Source: a virus
Length of the DNA: 20,301 bases
IMG/VR virus record: IMGVR_UViG_3300009409_000070
Location: 1 to 20,301 of that record
Strand: one strand, 5' to 3'
Part shown: positions 14,105 to 20,301 of the stretch, in pieces
How positions within the stretch are numbered: position 1 is the stretch's first letter
Layout of the letters: every line of letters begins with the position of its first letter
Position numbers and translations under genes: made by a program
Notes under the pieces: generated by a model
Told to the model about the DNA's origin: nothing
The model's input: the letters and a program-made list of their open reading frames with translations, nothing else
The model's database searches: none

Positions 14105-15301
14105 ATGAAAATATTATGTATATTATATGACGATCCAAAAGACGGTATGCCAAAATCATATCCAGTCAAAGACTTACCAGTATTAAGAAATTATCCAGAT
14201 GGTATGTCATTACCAACACCTAAAGGAAGAGATTTTACACCAGGAGAATTACTTGGTTGTGTATCAGGAGAATTAGGTTTAAGAAAATTTTTAGAAGATA
14301 ATGGACACACATTGGTTGTAACCTCGGATAAAGACGCTGAAGGTTGTCAAGCAGACAAAGAACTAGTTGACGCAGACGTAGTTATATCACAACCATTCTG
14401 GCCATATTATTTAAATAGAAAAAGAATAGAGTCAGCACCAAAATTAAAGATGGCTATCACAGCCGGCATTGGTTCAGACCACGTAGATTTACAAGCTGCT
14501 ATGGATCATAAAGTTGATGTAGTTGAAGTGACTTATTGTAACTCACGGTCAGTTGCTGAACATATAGTTATGATGATACTATCTTTAGTAAGAGATTATC
14601 ACAATCAATATAAAATAGTTAACGAAGGTGGTTGGCATATTGCTGACGCAGTTAAAAGGTCTTATGATGTGGAAGGTATGCACATAGGAACAATTGCAGC
14701 TGGTAGAATTGGTTATGATATGTTAAGAAAGATGGCACCATTTGATGTATGCTTACACTACTTTGATAAACATAGATTGTCAGCAGATAAAGAGAAAGAA
14801 TTAAATTTAACTTATCATGATTCAGTTGAGAAATTAGTTGCAGTATGTGATGTAATTAATATAAGTTGTCCTTTACATCCAGAAACAGAGCATATGTTTA
14901 ATGATGAACTGATTGGTAAATGTAAAAAGGGTGCATATATAATTAACACAGCAAGAGGAAAGATTTGTGACAAGGACGCTATAGCAAGAGCGTTAGAGTC
15001 AGGTCAATTAAGTGGTTATGCAGGAGACGTTTGGTTTCCTCAACCAGCACCTAATGACCATGTTTGGAGAACTATGCCTAATCATGGTATGACTCCACAC
15101 ACTTCAGGTACTTCACTATCAGCACAGGCTAGATATGCAGATGGTGTTAGAGAAATTTTAGAATGCTTTTTTGATAAAGAAGATATACGAAATGAATATC
15201 TAATAGTTAAAGATGGAGACCTTGCAGGTATGGGTGCTCACTCTTATACAAAAGGAACTGCTACTGGTGGTTCAGAAGAAGCAGCTAAGTTTAAAAAATA
15301 A
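14105..15301 (+). CDS. fdh: NAD-dependent formate dehydrogenase (D-2-hydroxyacid dehydrogenase fold)
   Basis: The 398-residue protein aligns by eye over its whole length with the single-subunit, metal-free formate dehydrogenase of methylotrophs such as Pseudomonas sp. 101, which oxidises formate to CO2 with reduction of NAD+. Recalled family-numbered residues are all present at matching positions: I122 (GIGSDHVD), N146 (TYCNS), D221 for NAD preference, R284 (NTARGK), D308, Q313 (WFPQPAP) and H332 (TPHTSGT). The nucleotide loop is GTIAAGRIG. Arg222 of the Pseudomonas enzyme is Lys here. The family tail GAHSYTKG, then TGGSEEAAKFKK, is kept. No signal peptide, so cytoplasmic. The GAGGAA site lies 12 bases before the ATG. 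A host-derived auxiliary metabolic gene that would supply NADH from C1 breakdown. Confidence 0.93.
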   Translation: MKILCILYDDPKDGMPKSYPVKDLPVLRNYPDGMSLPTPKGRDFTPGELLGCVSGELGLRKFLEDNGHTLVVTSDKDAEGCQADKELVDADVVISQPFWPYYLNRKRIESAPKLKMAITAGIGSDHVDLQAAMDHKVDVVEVTYCNSRSVAEHIVMMILSLVRDYHNQYKIVNEGGWHIADAVKRSYDVEGMHIGTIAAGRIGYDMLRKMAPFDVCLHYFDKHRLSADKEKELNLTYHDSVEKLVAVCDVINISCPLHPETEHMFNDELIGKCKKGAYIINTARGKICDKDAIARALESGQLSGYAGDVWFPQPAPNDHVWRTMPNHGMTPHTSGTSLSAQARYADGVREILECFFDKEDIRNEYLIVKDGDLAGMGAHSYTKGTATGGSEEAAKFKK

Positions 15302-15317
15302 AAGGAAGATATGAATA

Positions 15318-15419
15318 ATGTTATACATTTTAGGAGGTTACATTATTTTTTTCATCTATTTGATTTATAAAATTAATAAGTTTGCTGATAAGGTCAACCC
15401 TTATTATTGGCATAAATAA
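15318..15419 (+). CDS. 33-residue membrane microprotein
   Basis: ATG 15318 opens MLYILGGYIIFFIYLIYKINKFADKV and ends YYWHK. It is a single membrane helix with a short charged tail. GGAAG lies about ten bases upstream. A competing 19-codon frame from ATG 15311 lacks such a pattern. Small single-span peptides are common in phage late regions. The function is unknown. Confidence 0.45.
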   Translation: MLYILGGYIIFFIYLIYKINKFADKVNPYYWHK

Positions 15420-15435
15420 AATTGAAAGGTATATT

Positions 15436-15858
15436 ATGGCTAAATTAGGTGATAAAACTGATTACAATTACAGAGTTAAAAGAGTAACAAAAATCGTAGA
15501 CGGTGATACAATAGATGTAATACTGGATATGGGTTTTAATATTCTATTTGCACAAAGAGTTAGATTGTTTGGTATAGATACACCAGAATCTAGAACAAGA
15601 GATTTAGTTGAGAAGAAATACGGACTAAAATCTAAAAAATTCTTACAAGAACAAATCAAAAAAGCAACAAAGATTTCAATCAAAACATACAGAAATTCCG
15701 AAACAGGTAAGTTTGGAAGAATACTTGGTGATGTATGGCTTGATGGTAAATCTGTTAATAAATTAATGTGTAAAGTAGGACATGCTGTAACATACTATGG
15801 TCAAAATAAAAAACTAGTTGAGAAGGCACATATAAATAATAGAAAAAGAGTGAGGTAA
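15436..15858 (+). CDS. Staphylococcal-nuclease-fold endonuclease (SNc)
   Basis: I chose ATG 15436 (AAAGGT upstream), giving 140 residues; the frame is open further upstream but without a better start. Catalytic motifs of the thermonuclease family are present: VDGDT (21-25), RLFGIDTPE with Arg43 and Glu51, and GRILGD with Arg95. These would form the Ca2+-dependent phosphodiesterase site. There is no signal peptide, so it should act in the host cytoplasm or in the virion, unlike secreted thermonucleases. A role in host DNA breakdown for nucleotide salvage is plausible. Its 3' end contains a late-promoter match for the next gene. Confidence 0.85.
   Translation: MAKLGDKTDYNYRVKRVTKIVDGDTIDVILDMGFNILFAQRVRLFGIDTPESRTRDLVEKKYGLKSKKFLQEQIKKATKISIKTYRNSETGKFGRILGDVWLDGKSVNKLMCKVGHAVTYYGQNKKLVEKAHINNRKRVR
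15831..15838 (+). promoter_or_regulatory. T4-type late promoter inside the nuclease 3' end
   Basis: TATAAATA lies 24 bases upstream of ATG 15862, at the spacing also seen for the curli promoter. It overlaps coding sequence, so its conservation could instead reflect the protein (HINN). Confidence 0.45.
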
Positions 15859-15861
15859 ATT

Positions 15862-16149
15862 ATGGTACATATAACAGACGACCAAGAAAGAGCAAATGCA
15901 ACCACCTATGAAGACGAGGTGAGTTCTCAAAGAACTGTCACAATTCCATTAAAAGAATATGATAAGTTAAGAGAAAAAAAACATTATATCACAGACAAAT
16001 CTTTAATTTCTATCATAGATAAAATTGAAGAATTAGTTAGAGCAATGATAAAAATGAGAATACAAGATAAAGGTTTAAATGCTGTTGTAGATAAAACCGA
16101 AGAACTAGTAAGAGCATTAAGAAAGCATATTGTCAGAGAAGATATATAA
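15862..16149 (+). CDS. Small charged helical protein with internal duplication
   Basis: The 95-residue product has an acidic start, then RTVTIPLKEYDKLRE, and two related segments: IIDKIEELVRAMIKM at about 51-65 and VVDKTEELVRALRKH at about 75-89. This looks like an internal duplication of an amphipathic helix and may mediate oligomerisation. No signal peptide, no catalytic motif. GAGGT lies upstream. The KEYDKLRE segment is common in small phage proteins but not diagnostic. Confidence 0.6.
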   Translation: MVHITDDQERANATTYEDEVSSQRTVTIPLKEYDKLREKKHYITDKSLISIIDKIEELVRAMIKMRIQDKGLNAVVDKTEELVRALRKHIVREDI

Positions 16150-16152
16150 ATA
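16145..16152 (+). promoter_or_regulatory. T4-type late promoter
   Basis: TATAAATA overlaps the stop codon of the preceding gene and lies 29 bases before the microprotein at 16182. It is one of four exact matches, all on the + strand and all in front of genes. Confidence 0.45.
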
Positions 16153-16181
16153 GATGTATAATAATATGAGGATAAAAAACT

Positions 16182-16271
16182 ATGGAGAACGCCAGGATGA
16201 ATTACTATTTTACAGGAATATTAATTATTCTAATGATTCTACTTGCCCTTTTGGGAGGACCTCCAAGATAA
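16182..16271 (+). CDS. 29-residue membrane microprotein
   Basis: ATG 16182 (GAGG about ten bases upstream) encodes MENARMNYYFTGILIILMILLALLGGPPR. It is a single hydrophobic helix with a Gly-Gly-Pro-Pro-Arg end. A 37-codon frame starting at 16166 overlaps it but looks random. Tiny late membrane peptides may tune lysis or exclude other phages, but nothing proves this here. Confidence 0.4.
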   Translation: MENARMNYYFTGILIILMILLALLGGPPR

Positions 16272-16281
16272 TTAAATAATT

Positions 16282-16443
16282 ATGGATTCAGAAGCAGTAT
16301 TAATGTTAGCAAGGTTATGGCCAATATTCGTGGCGTTTATACTTTTAATAGTTACATTAGCACAAGCACATTATAGAATTAAGGTACTGGAAGAGAAGAT
16401 AAAAGTAGCCTTTGAACTAATTAATAAGTTGACTAGTAAATAA
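16282..16443 (+). CDS. 53-residue membrane protein with coiled-coil tail
   Basis: ATG 16282 opens MDSEAVLMLARLWPIFVAFILLIVTLAQ, one membrane helix, then a charged helix HYRIKVLEEKIKVAFELINK. It sits ten bases after the 29-residue microprotein, so the two may be translated together, although no good ribosome-binding site is seen. It could be a holin-like or spanin-like accessory, but the tail is too short for an i-spanin. The function is unknown. Confidence 0.5.
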   Translation: MDSEAVLMLARLWPIFVAFILLIVTLAQAHYRIKVLEEKIKVAFELINKLTSK

Positions 16444-16499
16444 CCATCATCTCCTATACGATTCCCACAAAGAAATTTGATAATTTAACACACTGTTAT

Positions 16500-16507
16500 T
16501 ATAAATA
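16500..16507 (+). promoter_or_regulatory. T4-type late promoter of the curli cluster
   Basis: TATAAATA lies in an 85-base non-coding gap, 21 bases before the CsgF start. This is the only sizeable gap before the four-gene cluster, so it most likely drives all four genes late in infection. Confidence 0.65.
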
Positions 16508-16528
16508 TTGGTGTAAAATAGAGGGAAT

Positions 16529-16993
16529 ATGAAAAAATTATCAACCATTTTAATAACATTATTGTTCTGTTCTAGTACCTATGCAAGTGAATTAGGTTTT
16601 AAATTTCACAGTCCATCATTTAATGGAGTGGGAAAATCATCACACTATCTAACGATAGAGAACATAGAGAAGACTAGAAAAGACGCAATCAAAGCAGCTA
16701 ACAAAGCGGCAGCTGATAAACTAATAGCTGACGCAAAGGCAACTTCTGTTGCAAAATTCAAAGCAAATGTTGAAGCAAGATTTTATACTGCTTTAGCAAA
16801 ACAACTTACAGATAACGTTTTTGGTACAGATGGTCTACAACAAGACTCTGGAACATTTACATCACCAGTTGGTGGTGAAGTGATAACTTGGGCAACAACA
16901 ACTACAGGATCAAATGATACTGTAAGCGTAACTGTAACTGAATCAGATGGCACCGTAACAACATTTACTATGCCGAAGGAAGACAATTCGTAA
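16529..16993 (+). CDS. csgF: CsgF-like curli assembly protein
   Basis: The 154-residue protein has a signal peptide (about 1-19, ending STYA) and a mature N-terminus ELGFKFHSPSFNG. This matches the FxFxxPxFxG segment of CsgF that in E. coli inserts into the CsgG channel. E. coli CsgF is 138 residues. The extra length here is an Ala/Lys-rich helical insert (AIKAANKAAADKLIADAKA). The C-terminus (TVSVTVTESDGTVTTFTMP) resembles the family's beta tail. Its stop overlaps the start of CsgG. In bacteria it links CsgG to the nucleator at the cell surface; here the partner would be the downstream curlin-like protein. Confidence 0.8.
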   Translation: MKKLSTILITLLFCSSTYASELGFKFHSPSFNGVGKSSHYLTIENIEKTRKDAIKAANKAAADKLIADAKATSVAKFKANVEARFYTALAKQLTDNVFGTDGLQQDSGTFTSPVGGEVITWATTTTGSNDTVSVTVTESDGTVTTFTMPKEDNS

Positions 16994-17979
16994 TGATAAG
17001 AATATTATCAGTAATATTACTAACATTTTTGTTAGTTGGATGTGCTGGTTCAAACAAAGTAAATTTTGATATAAGAACACAAAAGGTTGCTTATAAAGAT
17101 TTAACAGAAATTAAGGCACCTAGTGGTGACCCTATTATAATTGCTGTCTATGACTTTGTTGATATGACTGGTCAAAAGAAACCAGGTGGTAACTTTGCCT
17201 CAATGAGTACAGCAGTTACTCAAGGATCATATCAGTTATTAATTAAAGCTTTACAAGACGCAGGTGATGGCAAATGGTTTAGAGTTGTAGAGAGAACAAG
17301 TTTACCAAGTCTATTACAAGAAAGAAAACTAATTAGGTCTACAAGACAACAAATTAATGGAGAAGGTGCAGAACCATTACCACCATTGTTATTCGCAGGT
17401 GCATATATCACAGGTGGTATAGTAGGTTATGATAGTGATATTAAATCTGGTGGATTAGGTGCAAGAGTATTAGGTATTCAAGCTAATAAACAATACAGAC
17501 AAGATATTGTTACAGTTATATTAAGATTGGTTAATGTACAAACAGGTGAGGTAGTTATAGTGACTACTATTGAAAAGACTATAGTTTCTACAGCTTTTGG
17601 ATCAGATGTATTTAAATATTTTGATACAGATACAATGTTAGTAGAGATTGAAGCTGGTTATGCTAGAAACGAACCAGTGACCTTTGCAATAAGAAAAGCA
17701 ATTGAAAAAGGTGTAGTAGATTTAATACACAAAGGTATTATAAAAGATTTATGGGCATATAAAATAGAAGAAGTAACAATACCAGAGATTAAAGATTATA
17801 TAGATCATACAAATGATGTTGAAATAGGTGTACATGTGGATATAGGTGAGAAGAAAAAAGAGAAAACCTATGAAGATTATCTTAAACAAAAAGAAGAATT
17901 AAAAAAATTAGAACAAGAGGAGAATACAGATGAGAAAAATAATGATGTCAATAGTGATTCTTCTAGCGACACTAACTAA
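16993..17979 (+). CDS. csgG: CsgG-like outer-membrane curli secretion lipoprotein
   Basis: The 328-residue protein has a lipobox LVGC at 14-17 and the CsgG core: VYDFVDMTGQKKPG, then NFASMSTAV, VVERTSLPSLLQERK, IKSGGLGARVLGIQ, LVNVQTGEV, and NEPVTFAIRKAIEKGV. CsgG forms a nine-subunit outer-membrane channel that exports curlin. In E. coli the constriction uses Tyr51, Asn55 and Phe56; Asn-Phe is kept here but the Tyr position appears to be Gly. A Lys/Glu/Asp-rich C-terminal tail of about 45 residues goes beyond the 277-residue E. coli protein. Its last 50 bases also encode the start of the next gene. Neither CsgE nor CsgB is seen in the window. Confidence 0.92.
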   Translation: MIRILSVILLTFLLVGCAGSNKVNFDIRTQKVAYKDLTEIKAPSGDPIIIAVYDFVDMTGQKKPGGNFASMSTAVTQGSYQLLIKALQDAGDGKWFRVVERTSLPSLLQERKLIRSTRQQINGEGAEPLPPLLFAGAYITGGIVGYDSDIKSGGLGARVLGIQANKQYRQDIVTVILRLVNVQTGEVVIVTTIEKTIVSTAFGSDVFKYFDTDTMLVEIEAGYARNEPVTFAIRKAIEKGVVDLIHKGIIKDLWAYKIEEVTIPEIKDYIDHTNDVEIGVHVDIGEKKKEKTYEDYLKQKEELKKLEQEENTDEKNNDVNSDSSSDTN

Positions 17980-19021
17980 CAGTTTCGCAGGCAATTCCGT
18001 TTGGATTCAACAAGACAACCAAGATAGCGACGGATCAATTTTTATCAAACAAGATGGTACTGGTAATACAGTAGGGTATTCTACATCATATCCATTTAAA
18101 GTAGATGGAGAGAACATCACAATCATTATTAAACAAATAGGTAATAATAACGTAACAGATTATTCAAATCACGTGAGTTTTAAAGGTGAGAATATGACTT
18201 TAGATTATACAGCAACTGGTGATGGTAATAAATTAAGAATAGATAGTGATGATACGGATGCTACTGGACATTATTTAGACCACGATATTACAGGTAACTT
18301 AAACGTAGTAGATTATGATACTTGGGCAAATGATACAGCAAATTTCAATGTTGATTTAGATATTACAGGTGACTCAAATACTTTTTGGGTAAGAAATAAA
18401 GGTGATAATCACTTCTTATATGTTCTTATGTCAGGTGATTCAAATGATGTACAATTTTATGGTACAACTGATTCAGTAGGATTTAATACAAACTCTAACA
18501 AGGCTATTGGTCCACAAACAACATCACACGGACAATTTGCAGATAGTTCAGGTAGTGAAGGCGCTACAGCAGACATTTATATTATTGGGAATTCCAATAG
18601 ATTACATACTTCATCATACGGTACAGGTAACTATCAACTCCACGATATTATAGGTAGTTCAAATATTTTAGATATTCACTCTAGCTATACTAGTGCCGAT
18701 ACTGATCCATATGGAGATACAATGTTGATATTAGGTGACGGTAACTATTTAAGAACATACATATCTGGAGATAGTAATACAATAAGATTACATATGGCAG
18801 GTGGAAATAATACTGCCAAGATTTATCTTTATACAGATGGTTCGGTAATAAATTTTGACCAAACAGGTGGTGGTAACACAGGTCAAGTTACCATATCAGG
18901 TGATTCAATTTACGATTACACATTAAACTTTGCACAAAACGGTTCAGATTCTTGTACCTATTCATTTAATAGAAACACACAATCAGCTGATGTTACGGCT
19001 ACGGTTTCCAATGGATGTTAA
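17930..19021 (+). CDS. Curlin-like secreted repeat protein
   Basis: The 363-residue protein has a signal peptide (about 1-20, ending NSFA) with GAGGAG upstream, and overlaps csgG by 50 bases. The mature part carries about a dozen units of hydrophobic strand, Gly, (D/N), (S/G/N), Asn: IFIKQDGTGN, IIKQIGNNN, DITGDSN, LMSGDSN, YIIGNSN, LILGDGN, YISGDSN, FDQTGGGN. This parallels the QxGxGN turn of CsgA, though Gln is kept in only a few units, so a beta-solenoid amyloid-like or adhesive fibre is likely. It ends with two Cys near the C-terminus, unusual for curlin. It would be exported by the CsgG channel encoded just upstream. Confidence 0.75.
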   Translation: MRKIMMSIVILLATLTNSFAGNSVWIQQDNQDSDGSIFIKQDGTGNTVGYSTSYPFKVDGENITIIIKQIGNNNVTDYSNHVSFKGENMTLDYTATGDGNKLRIDSDDTDATGHYLDHDITGNLNVVDYDTWANDTANFNVDLDITGDSNTFWVRNKGDNHFLYVLMSGDSNDVQFYGTTDSVGFNTNSNKAIGPQTTSHGQFADSSGSEGATADIYIIGNSNRLHTSSYGTGNYQLHDIIGSSNILDIHSSYTSADTDPYGDTMLILGDGNYLRTYISGDSNTIRLHMAGGNNTAKIYLYTDGSVINFDQTGGGNTGQVTISGDSIYDYTLNFAQNGSDSCTYSFNRNTQSADVTATVSNGC

Positions 19022-19023
19022 AA

Positions 19024-20301
19024 ATGAAAAGAATTTTATTTTTTATTACCTTTCTGGTACTTTTCTGTACTAGTATTTCATCATCACAAATAACAAGTCC
19101 TAAAGTTGGCGAAGTCATAGGCCAAATGGGTACTACTTGGAACGAAAGAGAAGGAGAAACTCAAAATACAGCAATGGGTTATGAGTTGCAGATGAACGAT
19201 TTCCTCCAAACTGGTGAAGATGGTGGTATGATTATTCATTACCTTGATAATACTAAATTTACAATGGGACCAAATACAGAATTAATAATTGATGAGTTTG
19301 CTTTTGATACATCGGTTGTACCAATTGAATTGGCAATGAACATATCAGTTAACGTTGGTACATTTACATATGAATCAGGACAGGTATCTAATTTAGGTGG
19401 TGAAGTTAACATCAATGCTGGATTTGCCTCAATTACAGTACAAGGTACTGCCTTTTCAGGAACAGTTGACACTAGTGGTGAGGTTACAATTACTTTACTA
19501 CCAGATAGTGATGGTGCAGTAGGGTCGGTAACGGTCTCCAATGACGCAGGTTCTCAAACAATAACTAACGCTTACAATTCAGTGACAGTTTTATCAAACG
19601 ACTTAACACCAACTCCTCCAAAGATAGAGACTAATAAGTCAGACATTATTGAGTTAGATGAATTTGAAGATGAAATAAAAGAAGAAACAGCAAAACATTT
19701 TGGTGATATAGATTCAAAATCTGAAATGTCTAAAGACGAACAAGAAGCACAAGAAATGGAAGAGGCTTTAATTAATGAAGAAGCAAGTATAGTAGAAGAT
19801 AGTAATACAATTGTTGGTACAGATTTATCTTCTAGTGAAGCAGATACAATGATTGAAACAAAGTCAGCAGAAGAAACAGCATTAGTTGAAGTAGAAGAAG
19901 TTGATACATCTTATTATGATTCTTGGGAAGATGATTTAAAAGATTGGGGTTATATAGATGAAGACAACCAGATTTCAGTTTGGGATGCCGAAGGTGAACA
20001 AACTATGGATTGGGATGACGCAAAGAAAATGTATGCAGAAATGGATCAAGCATACTTTGACGCCATTGGTTGTTCAGATTGTACCTGGGATACTATTGAT
20101 TGGGATACTATTGATTGGGACGCTGTAGATTGGGACGAATATTCGGACAAGTATAATGACCTATTAGAAGACTATGGTTTAACTTCTTGGAATGTTGATG
20201 TAGATGAACAAGATGTTGTTGAAGATACAAAAGATGAAACAGAAGTACAAGCAGTTGAAGGATATACTTGGGAAGATTTTGCTTTAGATGATAACTACTA
20301 T
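19024..20301 (+). CDS. FecR-domain secreted protein with acidic repeat tail (partial)
   Basis: The frame runs from ATG 19024 to the window edge with no stop (426 codons so far). The N-terminus is a signal peptide (about 1-21). Residues about 22-190 match a FecR-type beta domain: SPKVGEVIGQMGTT, then NDFLQTGEDGGMIIHYLDNTKFTMGPNTEL, then ASITVQGTAFSGTV. The rest is strongly acidic and low-complexity, with WDTID repeated twice and then WDAVD and WDEYS. FecR-type domains occur in bacterial surface and signalling proteins. Its place two bases after the curlin gene points to a surface partner or anchor. It is truncated by the window, so its full size is unknown. Confidence 0.75.
   Translation, partial: MKRILFFITFLVLFCTSISSSQITSPKVGEVIGQMGTTWNEREGETQNTAMGYELQMNDFLQTGEDGGMIIHYLDNTKFTMGPNTELIIDEFAFDTSVVPIELAMNISVNVGTFTYESGQVSNLGGEVNINAGFASITVQGTAFSGTVDTSGEVTITLLPDSDGAVGSVTVSNDAGSQTITNAYNSVTVLSNDLTPTPPKIETNKSDIIELDEFEDEIKEETAKHFGDIDSKSEMSKDEQEAQEMEEALINEEASIVEDSNTIVGTDLSSSEADTMIETKSAEETALVEVEEVDTSYYDSWEDDLKDWGYIDEDNQISVWDAEGEQTMDWDDAKKMYAEMDQAYFDAIGCSDCTWDTIDWDTIDWDAVDWDEYSDKYNDLLEDYGLTSWNVDVDEQDVVEDTKDETEVQAVEGYTWEDFALDDNYY
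20086..20145 (+). repeat. 15-bp tandem repeat coding WDTID
   Basis: Two exact 15-base units at 20086-20100 and 20101-20115 are followed by two degenerate ones (WDAVD, WDEYS). The frame is kept, so unit number may vary between related phages. Confidence 0.8.

Noticed and set aside
12654-15301. Contig chimera joining bacterial metabolic genes to phage DNA
   Set aside because: The aapJ-like and fdh genes share the strand, tight spacing, AT-rich codons and GAC-GCN habit of their phage neighbours, and small phage-like genes lie on both sides.
16444-16528. tRNA or small RNA in the gap before the curli cluster
   Set aside because: No cloverleaf pairing or T-loop sequence could be found; only the late-promoter word and a ribosome-binding site are supported.
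19239-19541. 100-codon open frame on the minus strand
   Set aside because: It lies inside the FecR-domain gene, which has a signal peptide and a recognisable domain, whereas the minus frame has no motif, no ribosome-binding site and unusual composition.
1-20301. CRISPR array, insertion sequence, integrase or attachment site
   Set aside because: No spaced direct repeats, transposase or integrase motifs, or terminal inverted repeats were seen; the only repeats are short in-gene ones.

Overview
This window looks like part of the genome of a marine T4-like myovirus, most likely a pelagimyophage (a myovirus of SAR11, Pelagibacterales). The reasons are: AT-rich DNA; tightly packed genes all on the + strand with start/stop overlaps; the T4-type late promoter word TATAAATA in front of virion-type and late genes; and several proteins of kinds I know from marine cyanomyophages and pelagimyophages. 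These include a cytidylyltransferase protein carrying the FTFGRFNPP motif, a zeta-like P-loop kinase, a HAD nucleotidase, a DUF1353 protein, and a curli cluster that has been reported in pelagimyophages. The host assignment is inferred from family knowledge and composition; nothing in the window proves it.

Layout. (1) 1-5.5 kb: the tail of an unidentified gene, then large lysine/glutamate-rich proteins. Several begin with a short leader, MK-x-(F/Y/L)...(L/I)xE, that resembles the T4 capsid-targeting sequence removed by the gp21 prohead protease. They may be internal head proteins that are packaged and injected. They include a P-loop kinase split by a frameshift and a nucleotidyltransferase/cytidylyltransferase fusion. 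(2) 5.5-7.8 kb: a HAD phosphatase, a late promoter, and three probable virion proteins, two of which share a domain, separated by strong hairpins. (3) 7.8-10.05 kb: a run of small conserved phage proteins, three with the same kind of leader. (4) 10.06-12.35 kb: a membrane/lysis block with a DUF1353 protein, a 53-residue membrane protein, an overlapping i-spanin/o-spanin pair and a holin-like coiled-coil membrane protein. No endolysin is seen. (5) 12.35-15.3 kb: a host-metabolism block holding a periplasmic amino-acid-binding lipoprotein (AapJ type) flanked by two related small Cys proteins, and a full-length NAD-dependent formate dehydrogenase with all the key residues I checked. (6) 15.3-16.45 kb: a staphylococcal-nuclease-fold protein and membrane microproteins, with two late-promoter matches. 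(7) 16.5 kb to the end: a late-promoter-led curli cluster of CsgF, CsgG, a curlin-like repeat protein and a FecR-domain protein that runs off the window.

How it may work together. The late genes would build and decorate the virion, load effector enzymes into the head and lyse the cell. The AapJ-like protein and formate dehydrogenase would support amino-acid uptake and NADH supply in a C1-using, nutrient-starved host. The curli export channel and fibre could alter the surface of the infected cell. A separate compositional signal runs through the window: the pentamer GATGC/GCATC is almost absent, and Asp-Ala is nearly always written GAC-GCN, which suggests avoidance of a restriction or modification site.
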